Shown here piece after piece: positions 53,574 through 63,171 of a DNA stretch of 64,000 nucleotides. A program made the position numbers and the translations under genes. Every line of letters begins with the position of its first letter. The stretch's first letter is position 1. Below the pieces are notes generated by a model. That model did not search any database. It saw only the letters and a program-made list of their open reading frames with translations, and was not told where the DNA came from. The stretch is from Flavobacterium cerinum (GTDB taxonomy: Bacteria; Bacteroidota; Bacteroidia; Flavobacteriales; Flavobacteriaceae): NCBI RefSeq assembly GCF_004028155.1, contig NZ_SBII01000004.1:1-64000 (forward strand), written 5' to 3'.

Positions 53574-54140
53574 ATGGGTGTTCATTTGAATAAAATAAAT
53601 GAATTTATAGATTCGCTTGATGAAGAGGTGACTGAAGCTTTAACTGTTGTGTCCGATGTAAAGACTTTTAAGAAAGGAGATTATTTGCTGCGGGATGGAG
53701 AGACCTGTAAAAAGAGTTATTTCATTCAGGAAGGTACAGCAAGGAAATTCTATATCAATGACGGGAAAGAAATTACTACTGAAATCTATTTTCCGGATGA
53801 TCTTGCTATTTCTTTTTCCAGTTATGTTGGGCAGCACCCTGGAAGGGAATTTATACAGGCACTAACTGACATTAAAGTTTCGGTAACGGATTATATTGTT
53901 TTTGCTGCTCTGAAAACTAAATATTCTGTGCTTACTGAGCTTGATCTTTTGCTTACAGAACATTATGCTTTATGGCTTGAAGAGCGTCTGTTTGAACTTC
54001 ACACCTTGAATGCCACGCAAAGGTATGAACTGCTTTTGTCCAGGGATCCGCAGATCATAAAGAACATTCCGCTTACTTATATTGCTTCTTATCTTAGTAT
54101 TTCACTGGAAACGCTGAGCCGGATTAGGGCTAAACGTTAG
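53574..54140 (+). CDS. Crp/Fnr family transcriptional regulator
   Basis: The protein has 188 residues, the compact form common in Bacteroidetes. The N-terminal cyclic-nucleotide-binding-like beta roll spans about 25-115 (FKKGDYLLRDGETCKKSYFI core, EGTARKFYINDGKEITTEIYF in separate strands). A connecting helix and a C-terminal winged helix-turn-helix follow (IPLTYIASYLSISLETLSRIR). There is no Fnr-type Cys cluster, so the signal is unlikely to be oxygen through an iron-sulfur centre. A palindrome of Crp/Fnr type lies 10 bp after its stop, before the DUF418 gene it may control. Confidence 0.9.
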   Translation: MGVHLNKINEFIDSLDEEVTEALTVVSDVKTFKKGDYLLRDGETCKKSYFIQEGTARKFYINDGKEITTEIYFPDDLAISFSSYVGQHPGREFIQALTDIKVSVTDYIVFAALKTKYSVLTELDLLLTEHYALWLEERLFELHTLNATQRYELLLSRDPQIIKNIPLTYIASYLSISLETLSRIRAKR

Positions 54141-54149
54141 GGTGTTTAT

Positions 54150-54163
54150 TTGACTTAGGTCAA
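54150..54163. promoter_or_regulatory. Palindromic Crp/Fnr-type operator-like site
   Basis: TTGAC-TTAG-GTCAA is a perfect inverted repeat with the half-site spacing of Fnr/Dnr boxes (TTGAT-N4-ATCAA). It lies between the Crp/Fnr-family gene and the DUF418 gene, about 48 bp before the latter's ATG. Confidence 0.55.
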
Positions 54164-54210
54164 ATGCCTGTTGGATTAGTTTGCTGAGCTTCGCGGTAAA
54201 ATTGTAAACT

Positions 54211-55287
54211 ATGAAACAGCGTGTTATTGGCTTTGACCTTGCCAGGGCCTATGCTATATTTGGAATGTATATCGTGAATTTTAATACCGTTTTTGGTTTG
54301 CATAACGACAAGAGCTTGCTGGGAAAATTTTTGTCGTTGTTCAGCGGAAATTCAAGTACAGTGTTTGTTATGCTGGCGGGTATGGGTATTGCGTTGATGA
54401 CTAACCGTTCTGGATATACCTCTGAGGAGAAAAATAAACTTAGGACTGTTATTGGGAAAAGGGCCGTGTTTCTTTTTGTTATTGGGCTTTTACTTTCTTT
54501 ATGGTGGTCTGCGGATATCCTGCATTTTTATGGTGCTTATATGGGAATAGCTCTCTTGATACTGTTTATAAACAAACGGTATTATATTTTAATGGCTGGT
54601 TTTCTTATTCTTGTCTTTCATATTCTTTTAATGTTTATTCCTTTTGAAACCGGATGGAATTTTGATACGTTTGAATACAGTGATTCCTGGAGTTTTAGCG
54701 GTTTTATAAGGAATTTTTTTTATAACGGATGGAATTCGGTTTTCCCGTGGGCTGCGTATTTTATTATGGGAATGTACTTGGGAAGGTTGGATTGCGGCGA
54801 ATTAAAAACTCAGAAAAAGATGTTCATTGCCGGTCTGGTATTGTATATTACTATAACTGTCTTACAGTGGCGGTCGAATTATATGAATCTTTCTGAAGAT
54901 GTTTATTTTTATATTAATGCTGATTACCTGCCGCCTTTTCTACCATTCATGTTAAGTACAATTGGGTTCGGGTTGATGATGATCTCGGGGTTTATGTATT
55001 TGGGAAATATCGTTGCCGATAAACAATTTGCTAAAAATGTTGCAGCTACAGGCCAGATGACATTGACGCATTACATTTCGCATATTGTATTTGGTATGTT
55101 ACTCCTAGCTTTTTTGGCGGATAAAGAATATACAGGTCATGTCACACAGCAGGAACCTATTTCGGCTTTTTACATTTTACTGTTCTCTATATTTTATTTT
55201 ATCACTAGTTATTATTTTAGCAAGCTGTGGGTTCAGAAATATAAAAACGGTCCGCTAGAAATGATCATGCGAAAAATATCAGGTTAA
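54211..55287 (+). CDS. DUF418 (YeiB-like) polytopic membrane protein
   Basis: The protein has 358 residues. The N-terminal RVIGFDLARAYAIFGMYIVNF is the hallmark of the DUF418/YeiB family. About ten membrane helices follow, and the C-terminal DUF418 part includes GQMTLTHYISHIVFG. The family is related to acyltransferase-like membrane proteins, but its substrate is unknown. It lies 70 bp after the Crp/Fnr-type regulator with an operator-like palindrome between, so it is a likely target of that regulator (inference). Confidence 0.88.
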   Translation: MKQRVIGFDLARAYAIFGMYIVNFNTVFGLHNDKSLLGKFLSLFSGNSSTVFVMLAGMGIALMTNRSGYTSEEKNKLRTVIGKRAVFLFVIGLLLSLWWSADILHFYGAYMGIALLILFINKRYYILMAGFLILVFHILLMFIPFETGWNFDTFEYSDSWSFSGFIRNFFYNGWNSVFPWAAYFIMGMYLGRLDCGELKTQKKMFIAGLVLYITITVLQWRSNYMNLSEDVYFYINADYLPPFLPFMLSTIGFGLMMISGFMYLGNIVADKQFAKNVAATGQMTLTHYISHIVFGMLLLAFLADKEYTGHVTQQEPISAFYILLFSIFYFITSYYFSKLWVQKYKNGPLEMIMRKISG

Positions 55288-55602
55288 TCTTTTCGGATGC
55301 ATTGCAAAGTTAAGGGGCTTTTTAATGAATTTTACTGCAATCATTTTTGCAGTAAAAATTGCTTGAAATTTTTCATTAATATTCCCTTCGACTGGTTTAG
55401 GGTGACATTGAATCTTAAAATGTACCAAAAGTGGAAGACTGATTCGTAATGATTTGATTTTAGGTGTTTTGACTGATTTCAATGTTCCTCTCCAAAAGTG
55501 GGTTTTGAAAACAGAAAGTGGAGTATTGATTGGGTAGGTATACAATAAAAAATCCGCAACTTTCGAAGCGGATTTTCTCATTATATAGGTTGGTTGAAAC
55601 CA
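55288..55602. other. Intergenic region with a dispersed-repeat fragment
   Basis: There is no credible gene in this 315-bp gap. CCCTTCGACTGGTTTAGGGT near 55384-55403 resembles the TTCGACAAGCTCAGC repeat family seen at 53195-53510. The gap ends with the gapA terminator. A minus-strand reading frame spanning the gap crosses that terminator and is not believable as a gene. Confidence 0.55.
55546..55575 (-). terminator. Intrinsic terminator of gapA
   Basis: AATCCGC at 55551-55557 pairs with GCGGATT at 55568-55574, with an A-run on its left that gives a U-tract on the minus strand. Confidence 0.85.
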
Positions 55603-57051
55603 TTAATAGTAAGTATATCTTCTTACTTTAGCGATATACTTGGCAAGGCGTATAACCTGGTGGCTATATCCGTACTCGTTATCATACCATACATATAGTA
55701 CGATGTTTTTACCGTCGGCACTTACTATCGTAGCGTTGCTGTCATAGATTGCAGGTTGTGATGTTCCAACGATATCAGACGATACAAGCTCGTTGTTCAT
55801 TGAGTATTTTATCTGCTCAACAAGTTCGCCTTCAAGTGCATAGTGCTTCATGATCTCGTTGATTTCGTTAACCGTTGTTTGTTTTTCAACCTCAAGGTTA
55901 AGTACTACAAGAGAGCCATTTGGAACCGGTACACGTATCGCATTCGACGTTAGTTTACCTGCTAATGATGGTAATGCTTTAGCTACTGCGCTTCCTGCTC
56001 CTGTTTCGGTAATTACCATGTTCAGGGCAGCTGCACGTCCGCGGCGGTATTTTTTATGCATATTGTCAACCAGATTCTGGTCGTTTGTGTAGGCATGGAT
56101 TGTTTCAAGGTGGCCTTTCACAACTCCTAAGGTGTCTTCAACAGCTTTAAGGATAGGAGTGATGGCGTTTGTAGTACATGATGCTGCAGAGAAAATATCT
56201 ACTTCATCAGGACTGTATTCGTTGTGGTTTACACCGTAAACGATGTTTGGAATACCTTTTCCAGGAGCGGTAAGAAGTACTTTCTCAACACCTGGAGAAC
56301 TCATGTGACGTCTAAGAGCTTCTTCGGTAGTGAAGGCTCCTGTATTGTCTATAAGCAGGGCATTTTCGATTCCGTAACTTGTATAGTCAACATCTTCTGG
56401 AGAGTTAGCACTGATAATATGTACTGTAGTACCGTTGATTATTAGGGCGTTATTCTCTGGATCAGCAATTACTGAGCCCTGGAAATCTCCGTGGATTGAA
56501 TCGTAACGTAATAGCGATGCTCTTTTTTCAAGTAAGGTAGCGTCAGTTTTATCACGTACTACAATAGCACGTAAACGAAGCTGGTTTCCTTTACCTATTT
56601 TGCACATCATCTCACGTGCAAGTAGTCTTCCGATACGGCCAAAACCGTAAAGGATTACGTCTTTTGGCTGAATGTTTTTAGTTGCTTTAGCATCTTTAAG
56701 TTTGTCGATAACAAATGCTGTAGCATCGTTATACTTGTCATCTTCAAGATGGTATTCGTAAGTAAGTTTACCAATATCAATACGTGATGGTGGTAAATCT
56801 AATGCCTGAATTGCATTTGCAATTTCAACAGAATCAAACACGTTGATAGGTTTTTGTACAAATTCACCAGCATATTCATGCAGGTTGATAATGTCGCTTA
56901 CATTCGTGTCGATAAGCTGATTTCTGAATAATACCAGTTCTATGGATTTGTCATACCAAAGATCACTAACGATCTTTATGAATTCCACGCCGGCTTTACG
57001 CCTGTCTGCCTGAAATGACAACTCCTTTTCATATAAAACATTATTGTTCAT
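55603..57051 (-). CDS. gapA: Glyceraldehyde-3-phosphate dehydrogenase, long form
   Basis: The protein has 482 residues, against about 335 in classical GAPDH. The extra length is an N-terminal region of about 125 residues, after which the NAD-binding fold starts at VILYGFGRIGRLLAREM. The catalytic Cys is in SAASCTTNAITP. HAYTNDQNLVDN, the phosphate-binding RAAALNMVITETGA and the C-terminal WYDNEYGYSHQV are intact. The long form is known in Bacteroidetes; the role of the extension is not clear to me. A -7-like TACTTTTG lies about 35 bp upstream. Confidence 0.95.
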   Translation of the reverse strand: MNNNVLYEKELSFQADRRKAGVEFIKIVSDLWYDKSIELVLFRNQLIDTNVSDIINLHEYAGEFVQKPINVFDSVEIANAIQALDLPPSRIDIGKLTYEYHLEDDKYNDATAFVIDKLKDAKATKNIQPKDVILYGFGRIGRLLAREMMCKIGKGNQLRLRAIVVRDKTDATLLEKRASLLRYDSIHGDFQGSVIADPENNALIINGTTVHIISANSPEDVDYTSYGIENALLIDNTGAFTTEEALRRHMSSPGVEKVLLTAPGKGIPNIVYGVNHNEYSPDEVDIFSAASCTTNAITPILKAVEDTLGVVKGHLETIHAYTNDQNLVDNMHKKYRRGRAAALNMVITETGAGSAVAKALPSLAGKLTSNAIRVPVPNGSLVVLNLEVEKQTTVNEINEIMKHYALEGELVEQIKYSMNNELVSSDIVGTSQPAIYDSNATIVSADGKNIVLYVWYDNEYGYSHQVIRLAKYIAKVRRYTYY

Positions 57052-57549
57052 GAAGATAAAAATTTTAGAGTGTTGTTTAGTGGTGCAAAAGTATTGATTT
57101 CAAACGTTTTCGTAAAAAAAAATCTCAAAGTTTTTTTTTTATTTTCATTTTTTATGTTTTAAAGTTAAAACTGTACCAATTGTAAAGTAAAATATACTAA
57201 GTTGTGGGTTTTTGATGAATATATAGTTTATTGAGTGGGAAATTTATAATCTAATATTTTGTGTTTTTTACCAAGTAAATTTCTTATAAAATCTATTTTA
57301 TGCTGATTGTTGTGATTTTAATGTAAGAATTTAGTTATATTTAATATTGTAGGTTAGTTTTGTGTTGATAATCAGGAGTTTATGATTTATTTTTTTGATT
57401 AATAAAGGCAATATTTTTGAGGATTTTAATAAGTTTTTAAATATTTTATTGTGAAATTTTTGTTAAAAGCAGGCTTTTTTGTGAATTAAGGGGTGTATTC
57501 TTATTAAAATTTGGTTAAATTTAAATTATTAATCATAATCACCTATATC
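57052..57549. other. AT-rich intergenic region between gapA and the GEVED genes
   Basis: No gene is seen in this 498-bp divergent region. On the minus strand TACTTTTG at 57093-57086 matches the -7 consensus for gapA. For the plus-strand gene at 57550 I found no full promoter match. Long T- and A-runs dominate the rest. Confidence 0.5.
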
Positions 57550-60249
57550 ATGAAATCACAATTACAATTATTTCTTTACAGTTTTTTTGTCATTGGAGCC
57601 CTAATTTTTGCAAATAAAGGGTACTCGCAAATTAGCTATTCCGAAAACTTTGAAGGAACCGTAAACTGGACTACTGTTGGCGGTAGTTTTACTCTTGACG
57701 ATACCACTCCATGTGGAGGCGCTATATCAGCAATGACAAGTATCTACTCGTTTAGTACTTCGGGAGAAATTACATCGGGATCTATTGGTACTTCCAATGG
57801 AGCACAGGCTACACTAACATTTCAGTATAAATTATTGGAGTATGATTTTTTTGAACCTTCAATTCCAACTCCAAATGCCGGAAACTGGGGTGTAATAAAA
57901 GTCCTTTATGCTACAGCTGTGGCTGGACCATATACTGAAATCGGACAAATAACACCGGCTACTCACGTTGAGTCTGCATCTTGTGCTCCTAAAACTGTAA
58001 CTTTTACACCACCGGCAGGAAGCCAGGTGTTTATTAAGGTAAGAGTTGAGTTGGGTGGTACAAGCAATGATTTCTTAATGTACTTTGATGATGTTAGCGT
58101 TACACAGCCAGCTGTAGGATGTACAGGTACACCGGCAGCATCTTCTGCAGTAGCTAAAAGAACTACAGTATGTAATGGGATGGCCGCTTCTTTGTCTTTA
58201 AATCCGGTTTATACAGCTACAGGCTATACATATCAATGGCAAAAATCTACTGATGGTGTTGCTTACACAGATATTGCCGGAGCAACAGCAGCATCTATTA
58301 CCAGTCCTCAAACAGTTAATACCTGGTATAGGGCTATTATCACCTGTACAGGAAGTGGTACACCGGTAACCAGTACACCCGTACAGGTTGTTAATAATGG
58401 GCTTGCCTGTTTGTGTGAAGTAGAATTTTTAGGTGATACTGAGCCAATAACAAAAGTGCAGTTTGCAGGTATTAATAATACTACTTCTGCAGTTATTAAT
58501 GGAACTCCTGATAATGAGGATTTCACCCTTCTTCCGCCAGGAGAAGTTACAGCTGGTAATACCTATCCCATTACATTACAGGGTAATACAGGTGGAAACT
58601 GGACCAATCATTTTAAAGTATATATAGATTTTAATCATAATGGTCTTTTGACTGACCCAGGAGAATCGTTTGTTATCGGTACTATTGTTAATTCTACAGG
58701 AGTAGATGGCATACAGGCTGTTGGTAATATTACAATACCTTTAAATGCAATGGGAGGCCTTACTTACATGAGAGTATTTAAGTTGTATTCAATAGCTCCT
58801 ACAGATCCTTGTTCGGCAGGTGCAGCTGATATGGGTTTTGGACAGGTTGAAGACTATTTACTTAACATAACGCCTTCATGTACAACAGCAGCGCCTACTG
58901 CTGCCAGTGCTCAAAGTTTTTGTGCTGGTGCAACAGTTGCTGATTTACAGGTAACAGGAACGGCAGTAAAATGGTTTTTAGATGCCAATGTGGGTTCACC
59001 GATAGGTGCTGCTATTCCTTTGGTTAATGGTACGGTGTATTATGCAACACAAACTGTAGGCTGCGAAAGTTTAACAAGGACTGCGGTTACAGTAACAATC
59101 AATAATGTTGTGGTTGATAATGTAGCAGATGTTGTAGCTTGTTCTAATTATTTACTTCCGGCTTTGGTTAACGGTAATTATTATACAGCAGCTGCAGGTG
59201 GAGGCACTATGCTTGCTGCCGGAGATATTATTTCTGAAACAACCACATTGTATGTGTATAAGCAAGTTGGAACAACTACAATATGTTCGGCAGAAGATGT
59301 ATTTGTGGTAACAATCAATAGTGTTTCGGTTGATGATGTTCAGAATGTTGTAACGTGCTCAGATTATGTGCTTCCAGCTTTAGAAAACGGAGCATACTAT
59401 ACAGCAATAGCAGGAGGTGGTACTATGCTTTCTGCGGGAGATGTTATATCAGAAAACGCTACTATTTATATTTATGCAGTGTCTGAAACTAACCCCTTAT
59501 GTACTGCAGAAAATTCATTTACAGTAACAATAAGTGAAGTTACAGTTCAAGATTTAGATGATGTTACTACTTGTTTTGAATATGTGCTTCCAACTTTAGA
59601 AAGCGGAGCCTATTATACAGCAACAGCAGGAGGAGGTACTATGCTTGCTGCCGGAGATGTTATAACTGAAAATGCTACTGTTTATGTTTATGCAGTATCG
59701 GGTTCTAACCCGGCATGTACAGCAGAGAGTTCTTTTGCGATTACAATAAATGCACCTGTTGCTCCATCCGGAAATAGTACTGTAGAATATATCTCAAATG
59801 AAGATGTATTGCTATATGATATTGAAGTAACTGCGACCGGTGTTGTAGCATGGTATGAAACAGAGGAAGATGCCGAAAGTGGAGAAAATCCTTTACCTGA
59901 AGATACGATCGTTCCGGCAGGTACTACAACATATTATGCTACACAAACAATAGGGGAGTGTGAAAGTGCTCCGTTTGCTGTAACAGTAGATGTGGTATTA
60001 GGTGTGAAAGGGTTTAATTCTGCAGCATTTAATTATTATCCTAACCCGGTTAGCGATGTGCTTAATCTTAGTTATTCGAATGCAATCACAAGCGTGAAGG
60101 TGTTTAATCTTTTAGGACAGGAAGTGGTTACAAAAAACACTGATCAGAATACTGTTCAAATCGATTTATCACAGTTTGCTGCAGGAACCTATATGGTTAA
60201 AATACAATCTGAAGATGCTTATAAAGTAATTAAGGTTGTTAAGAGATAA
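57550..60249 (+). CDS. Secreted GEVED-domain adhesin with type A T9SS sorting domain
   Basis: I chose the ATG at 57550 (899 residues), which gives a signal peptide ending NKGYSQ. In order: a MAM-like region (YSENFEGT to FDDVSV), an Ig-like module, a GEVED domain (about 293-440, KVYIDFNHNGLLTDPGESF core FNHNG, GQVEDYLLNI), a CHU_C-associated Ig module (AQSFCAGATV), three repeats of about 70 residues (LPALENGAYYTA, GGGTML), another Ig-like module, and a type A CTD (YYPNPVSDVLNLSYSN, GTYMVKIQ, ending VVKR). It is exported and attached by the T9SS. The next gene is a tandem paralogue. Confidence 0.9.
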   Translation: MKSQLQLFLYSFFVIGALIFANKGYSQISYSENFEGTVNWTTVGGSFTLDDTTPCGGAISAMTSIYSFSTSGEITSGSIGTSNGAQATLTFQYKLLEYDFFEPSIPTPNAGNWGVIKVLYATAVAGPYTEIGQITPATHVESASCAPKTVTFTPPAGSQVFIKVRVELGGTSNDFLMYFDDVSVTQPAVGCTGTPAASSAVAKRTTVCNGMAASLSLNPVYTATGYTYQWQKSTDGVAYTDIAGATAASITSPQTVNTWYRAIITCTGSGTPVTSTPVQVVNNGLACLCEVEFLGDTEPITKVQFAGINNTTSAVINGTPDNEDFTLLPPGEVTAGNTYPITLQGNTGGNWTNHFKVYIDFNHNGLLTDPGESFVIGTIVNSTGVDGIQAVGNITIPLNAMGGLTYMRVFKLYSIAPTDPCSAGAADMGFGQVEDYLLNITPSCTTAAPTAASAQSFCAGATVADLQVTGTAVKWFLDANVGSPIGAAIPLVNGTVYYATQTVGCESLTRTAVTVTINNVVVDNVADVVACSNYLLPALVNGNYYTAAAGGGTMLAAGDIISETTTLYVYKQVGTTTICSAEDVFVVTINSVSVDDVQNVVTCSDYVLPALENGAYYTAIAGGGTMLSAGDVISENATIYIYAVSETNPLCTAENSFTVTISEVTVQDLDDVTTCFEYVLPTLESGAYYTATAGGGTMLAAGDVITENATVYVYAVSGSNPACTAESSFAITINAPVAPSGNSTVEYISNEDVLLYDIEVTATGVVAWYETEEDAESGENPLPEDTIVPAGTTTYYATQTIGECESAPFAVTVDVVLGVKGFNSAAFNYYPNPVSDVLNLSYSNAITSVKVFNLLGQEVVTKNTDQNTVQIDLSQFAAGTYMVKIQSEDAYKVIKVVKR

Positions 60250-60270
60250 AAAATGAATTTTTAACTATGC

Positions 60271-60300
60271 AAAGAGGCAGCTAATAGCTGCCTCTTTTTT
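60271..60300 (+). terminator. Intrinsic terminator after the first GEVED gene
   Basis: AAAGAGGCAGCT at 60271-60282 pairs with AGCTGCCTCTTT at 60286-60297, followed by T residues. Confidence 0.93.
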
Positions 60301-60349
60301 GTTTCTTTTATTTTTAAATTACTATTTATAGTGTCTGATTTTGTGTTAG

Positions 60350-60379
60350 TTGTTGCTTTTTTAAGTAAATTTATCTTTA
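60350..60379 (+). promoter_or_regulatory. Promoter of the second GEVED gene
   Basis: TTG at 60350-60352 and TATCTTTA at 60372-60379 are spaced by 19 bp. The -7 element differs from TAnnTTTG only at its last base. With the terminator upstream, it makes this gene a separate transcription unit. Confidence 0.55.
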
Positions 60380-60403
60380 TCTAATTAAAAAATAACATTT
60401 ATC

Positions 60404-63109
60404 ATGAGGCTAAAACTACAATTATTACTTTACATTTTTTTTGTTTTCGGTACCCTTCTCTTTACCAATAAAGGGTATTCACAAATAAACTATTCGCAGG
60501 ATTTTGAATCGGAAACTTTTGGATGGGATACCGAGGACGGATTTTTCACAGATGATTATTTGGCTTGTTCTGGCTTTTGTTTTCAGGCAGAGGTATTTAG
60601 TTTTCCTGAGTTCGGAGCATTTGGGGCTAGTTCAGTATCTGAGTCTATCGGGATATCTAATGGCCAGCTAGCAACACTGAGCTATAACTTTAAAATATTA
60701 AATTCTGATGAAACTGCTCTTCCTAACAGTCCGGACTGGGGGACCTTTGTAGTAGAATATGCTACTTCTCTTTCGGGTCCATGGACTGTAATTCAAACAA
60801 TATCCCCGGCAAATCATACAGAATCTGAAGATTGCGTAATCAAGACGGCAACCTTTACCCCTACAGGAGGAAATACTGTTTATTTGAGAATAACAGGGAC
60901 ACCAAATGAAAATGAAGAGCTTTATTACTATTTTTTTGTTGATGGGGTAACGGTAACTCAGGCAGCATCGTTAGCTTGTACGGGTGCGCCTCCTGCTATG
61001 ACCACAATAGCGGCTAAGACCAACATATGTAATGGTGAAGGTGCTTCTTTATCACTTAATCCTTATCCTATTTCAAGCGGTTTAGTATTTCAATGGCAAA
61101 AATCCACAGATGGTGTTGCTTATACTAACATTGCAGGTGGTACAGGTGTGACACTAACTGCTGCACAAACAGTTTCTACATGGTATAGGGCAAATGTGAG
61201 TTGTGGGACAGCTGGTGTTGTTGTGACCAGTACACCAGTACAGGTAGTGAATAGCGGGCTTCCATGTTTGTGTGAAGTAGTATTTGGTTCGGATGTTGAG
61301 CCAATTACCCGCGTTCAGTTTGCAGGAATAAATAATGTTACTTCTGCCGTTGTAAATGGAACACCTGATACTCAGAATTTTTCCAGCCTTACACCTGGCC
61401 AGGTAACTGCGGGTTCAAGTTATCCGATTGTATTAGAGGGTAATACTAATGGGCCTAGTTATAATAATTACTTTAAAGTGTATATTGACTTTAATCATAA
61501 TGGGAATCTTAATGATCCGGGCGAATCTTTTGAGATCGGTTTTATTACCGGATCTAATGGAACTGATGGTATTCAGGCTACGGGTACTATTGCAATACCT
61601 AATAATGCTACTCCCGGCCTTACTTATATGAGAGTGTTTAAATTGTATAATGAATTTTCTGTAGATCCTTGTACAAATGATGGCGATGACTACTCTTATG
61701 GACAGGTTGAGGATTATTTGCTTAATGTGGCGCCTGGATGTACAACTGCAGCTCCTACAGCGGCAAATACACAAAGTTTTTGTGCGGGTGCTACAGTGGC
61801 AAATTTAGCTGCAACAGGAACGGGAGTGAAATGGTACTTGTCAGCTACAGTAGGATCACCGTTAGGGGCTGCAATTCCTTTAGATAATGGTACTATTTAT
61901 TATGCGTCACAAACAATTGGCTGTGAAAGTATTACAAGAGCAGCTGTTACGGTAACAATAAATGCTGTTACTGTTGATAATGTTGCTGACGTTTCGGCCT
62001 GTAACAATTACGTACTTCCGGCTTTGGTTAATGGTAATTATTTTACCGAAACTGACGGTGGAGGCGATATGCTTTCGGCAGGTGATATAATTACAGAAAA
62101 TACTACGTTGTATGTTTATAAAGAAGTAGGAACGACTACGGTATGTTCTGCCGAAGACTCTTTTGTTATAACTATTACAAATATTGCTGTGGATGATCTT
62201 GATGATGTTTCAACATGTTCAGACTATGTGCTTCCTGTATTAGAAAACGGAGCTTATTATACAGCGGCTGCCGGCGGTGGTAGTGTGCTTTCTGCAGGAG
62301 ATGTAATAACAGAAACAGCTACTATTTATATTTATGCAGTGTCTGATGTTAATCCTGCATGTAGTGCCGAAAATTCATTTACGGTAACAATAAATGAAGT
62401 TACAGCACCTGATTTAGATGATGTAACGGCGTGTTTTGAATATGTGCTTCCAGTCTTAGAAAACGGAGCCTATTATACAGCAACTGCAGGAGGAGGTACT
62501 ATGCTTGCTGCTGGTAATGTTATAACCGAGAATGCGACTGTTTATGTTTATGTAGTGTCAGGCTCTAACCCGGCATGTAATGCAGAGAGTTCTTTTGCAA
62601 TTACAATTAACGCACCGGTTCCTCCATCCGGAAATAGTACTGTAGAATATATATCAAATGAAGATGTATTGTTATATGATATTGAAGTAACTGCGACCGG
62701 TGTGGTGGCATGGTATGAAACAGAGGAAGATGCCGAAAGCGGAGAAAATCCTTTGTCTGAAGATACGATCGTTCCGGCAGGTACTACAACATATTATGCT
62801 ACACAAACAATAGGTGAGTGTGAAAGTGCTCCGTTTGCTGTAACAGTAGATGTGGTATTAGGTGTGAAAGGGTTTAATTCTGCAGCATTTAATTATTATC
62901 CTAACCCGGTGAACGATGTGCTTAATCTTAGTTATTCGAATACAATCACAGGTGTAACGGTATTCAATCTTTTAGGTCAGGAAGTTGTTGCAAAAAATAC
63001 CGATCAAAATGTTGTTCAAATCGATTTATCGCAGCTTGCTGCAGGAACCTATATGGTTAAAGTACAATCTGAAGATGCTTATAAAGTGATTAAACTTGTT
63101 AAGAGATAA
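60404..63109 (+). CDS. Secreted GEVED-domain adhesin, tandem paralogue, type A sorting domain
   Basis: The protein has 901 residues with a signal peptide ending NKGYSQ. The domain order is that of the upstream gene: MAM-like region, Ig module, GEVED domain (GQVEDYLLNV), Ig module (TQSFCAGATV), three 70-residue repeats, an Ig-like module and a type A T9SS CTD (YYPNPVNDVLNLSYSN, KLVKR). The N-terminal third differs clearly from its neighbour, including an extra acidic stretch, while the last 160 residues are nearly identical even in codons. Duplication followed by partial homogenisation explains this. A ligand is not predictable. Confidence 0.9.
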   Translation: MRLKLQLLLYIFFVFGTLLFTNKGYSQINYSQDFESETFGWDTEDGFFTDDYLACSGFCFQAEVFSFPEFGAFGASSVSESIGISNGQLATLSYNFKILNSDETALPNSPDWGTFVVEYATSLSGPWTVIQTISPANHTESEDCVIKTATFTPTGGNTVYLRITGTPNENEELYYYFFVDGVTVTQAASLACTGAPPAMTTIAAKTNICNGEGASLSLNPYPISSGLVFQWQKSTDGVAYTNIAGGTGVTLTAAQTVSTWYRANVSCGTAGVVVTSTPVQVVNSGLPCLCEVVFGSDVEPITRVQFAGINNVTSAVVNGTPDTQNFSSLTPGQVTAGSSYPIVLEGNTNGPSYNNYFKVYIDFNHNGNLNDPGESFEIGFITGSNGTDGIQATGTIAIPNNATPGLTYMRVFKLYNEFSVDPCTNDGDDYSYGQVEDYLLNVAPGCTTAAPTAANTQSFCAGATVANLAATGTGVKWYLSATVGSPLGAAIPLDNGTIYYASQTIGCESITRAAVTVTINAVTVDNVADVSACNNYVLPALVNGNYFTETDGGGDMLSAGDIITENTTLYVYKEVGTTTVCSAEDSFVITITNIAVDDLDDVSTCSDYVLPVLENGAYYTAAAGGGSVLSAGDVITETATIYIYAVSDVNPACSAENSFTVTINEVTAPDLDDVTACFEYVLPVLENGAYYTATAGGGTMLAAGNVITENATVYVYVVSGSNPACNAESSFAITINAPVPPSGNSTVEYISNEDVLLYDIEVTATGVVAWYETEEDAESGENPLSEDTIVPAGTTTYYATQTIGECESAPFAVTVDVVLGVKGFNSAAFNYYPNPVNDVLNLSYSNTITGVTVFNLLGQEVVAKNTDQNVVQIDLSQLAAGTYMVKVQSEDAYKVIKLVKR

Positions 63110-63134
63110 AATTTATTTTACTTATATTACATAG

Positions 63135-63165
63135 AAAAAAGGACAGCCAATGGCTGTCCTTTTGT
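63135..63165. terminator. Bidirectional intrinsic terminator
   Basis: AAAAGGACAGCCA and TGGCTGTCCTTTT form a near-perfect palindrome between the convergent second GEVED gene and the small membrane-protein gene. Confidence 0.92.
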
Positions 63166-63171
63166 TATTAT

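Noticed and set aside
55279..55581. 100-residue minus-strand reading frame
   Set aside because: It runs through the gapA terminator and a dispersed-repeat fragment and has no domain or ribosome binding site.
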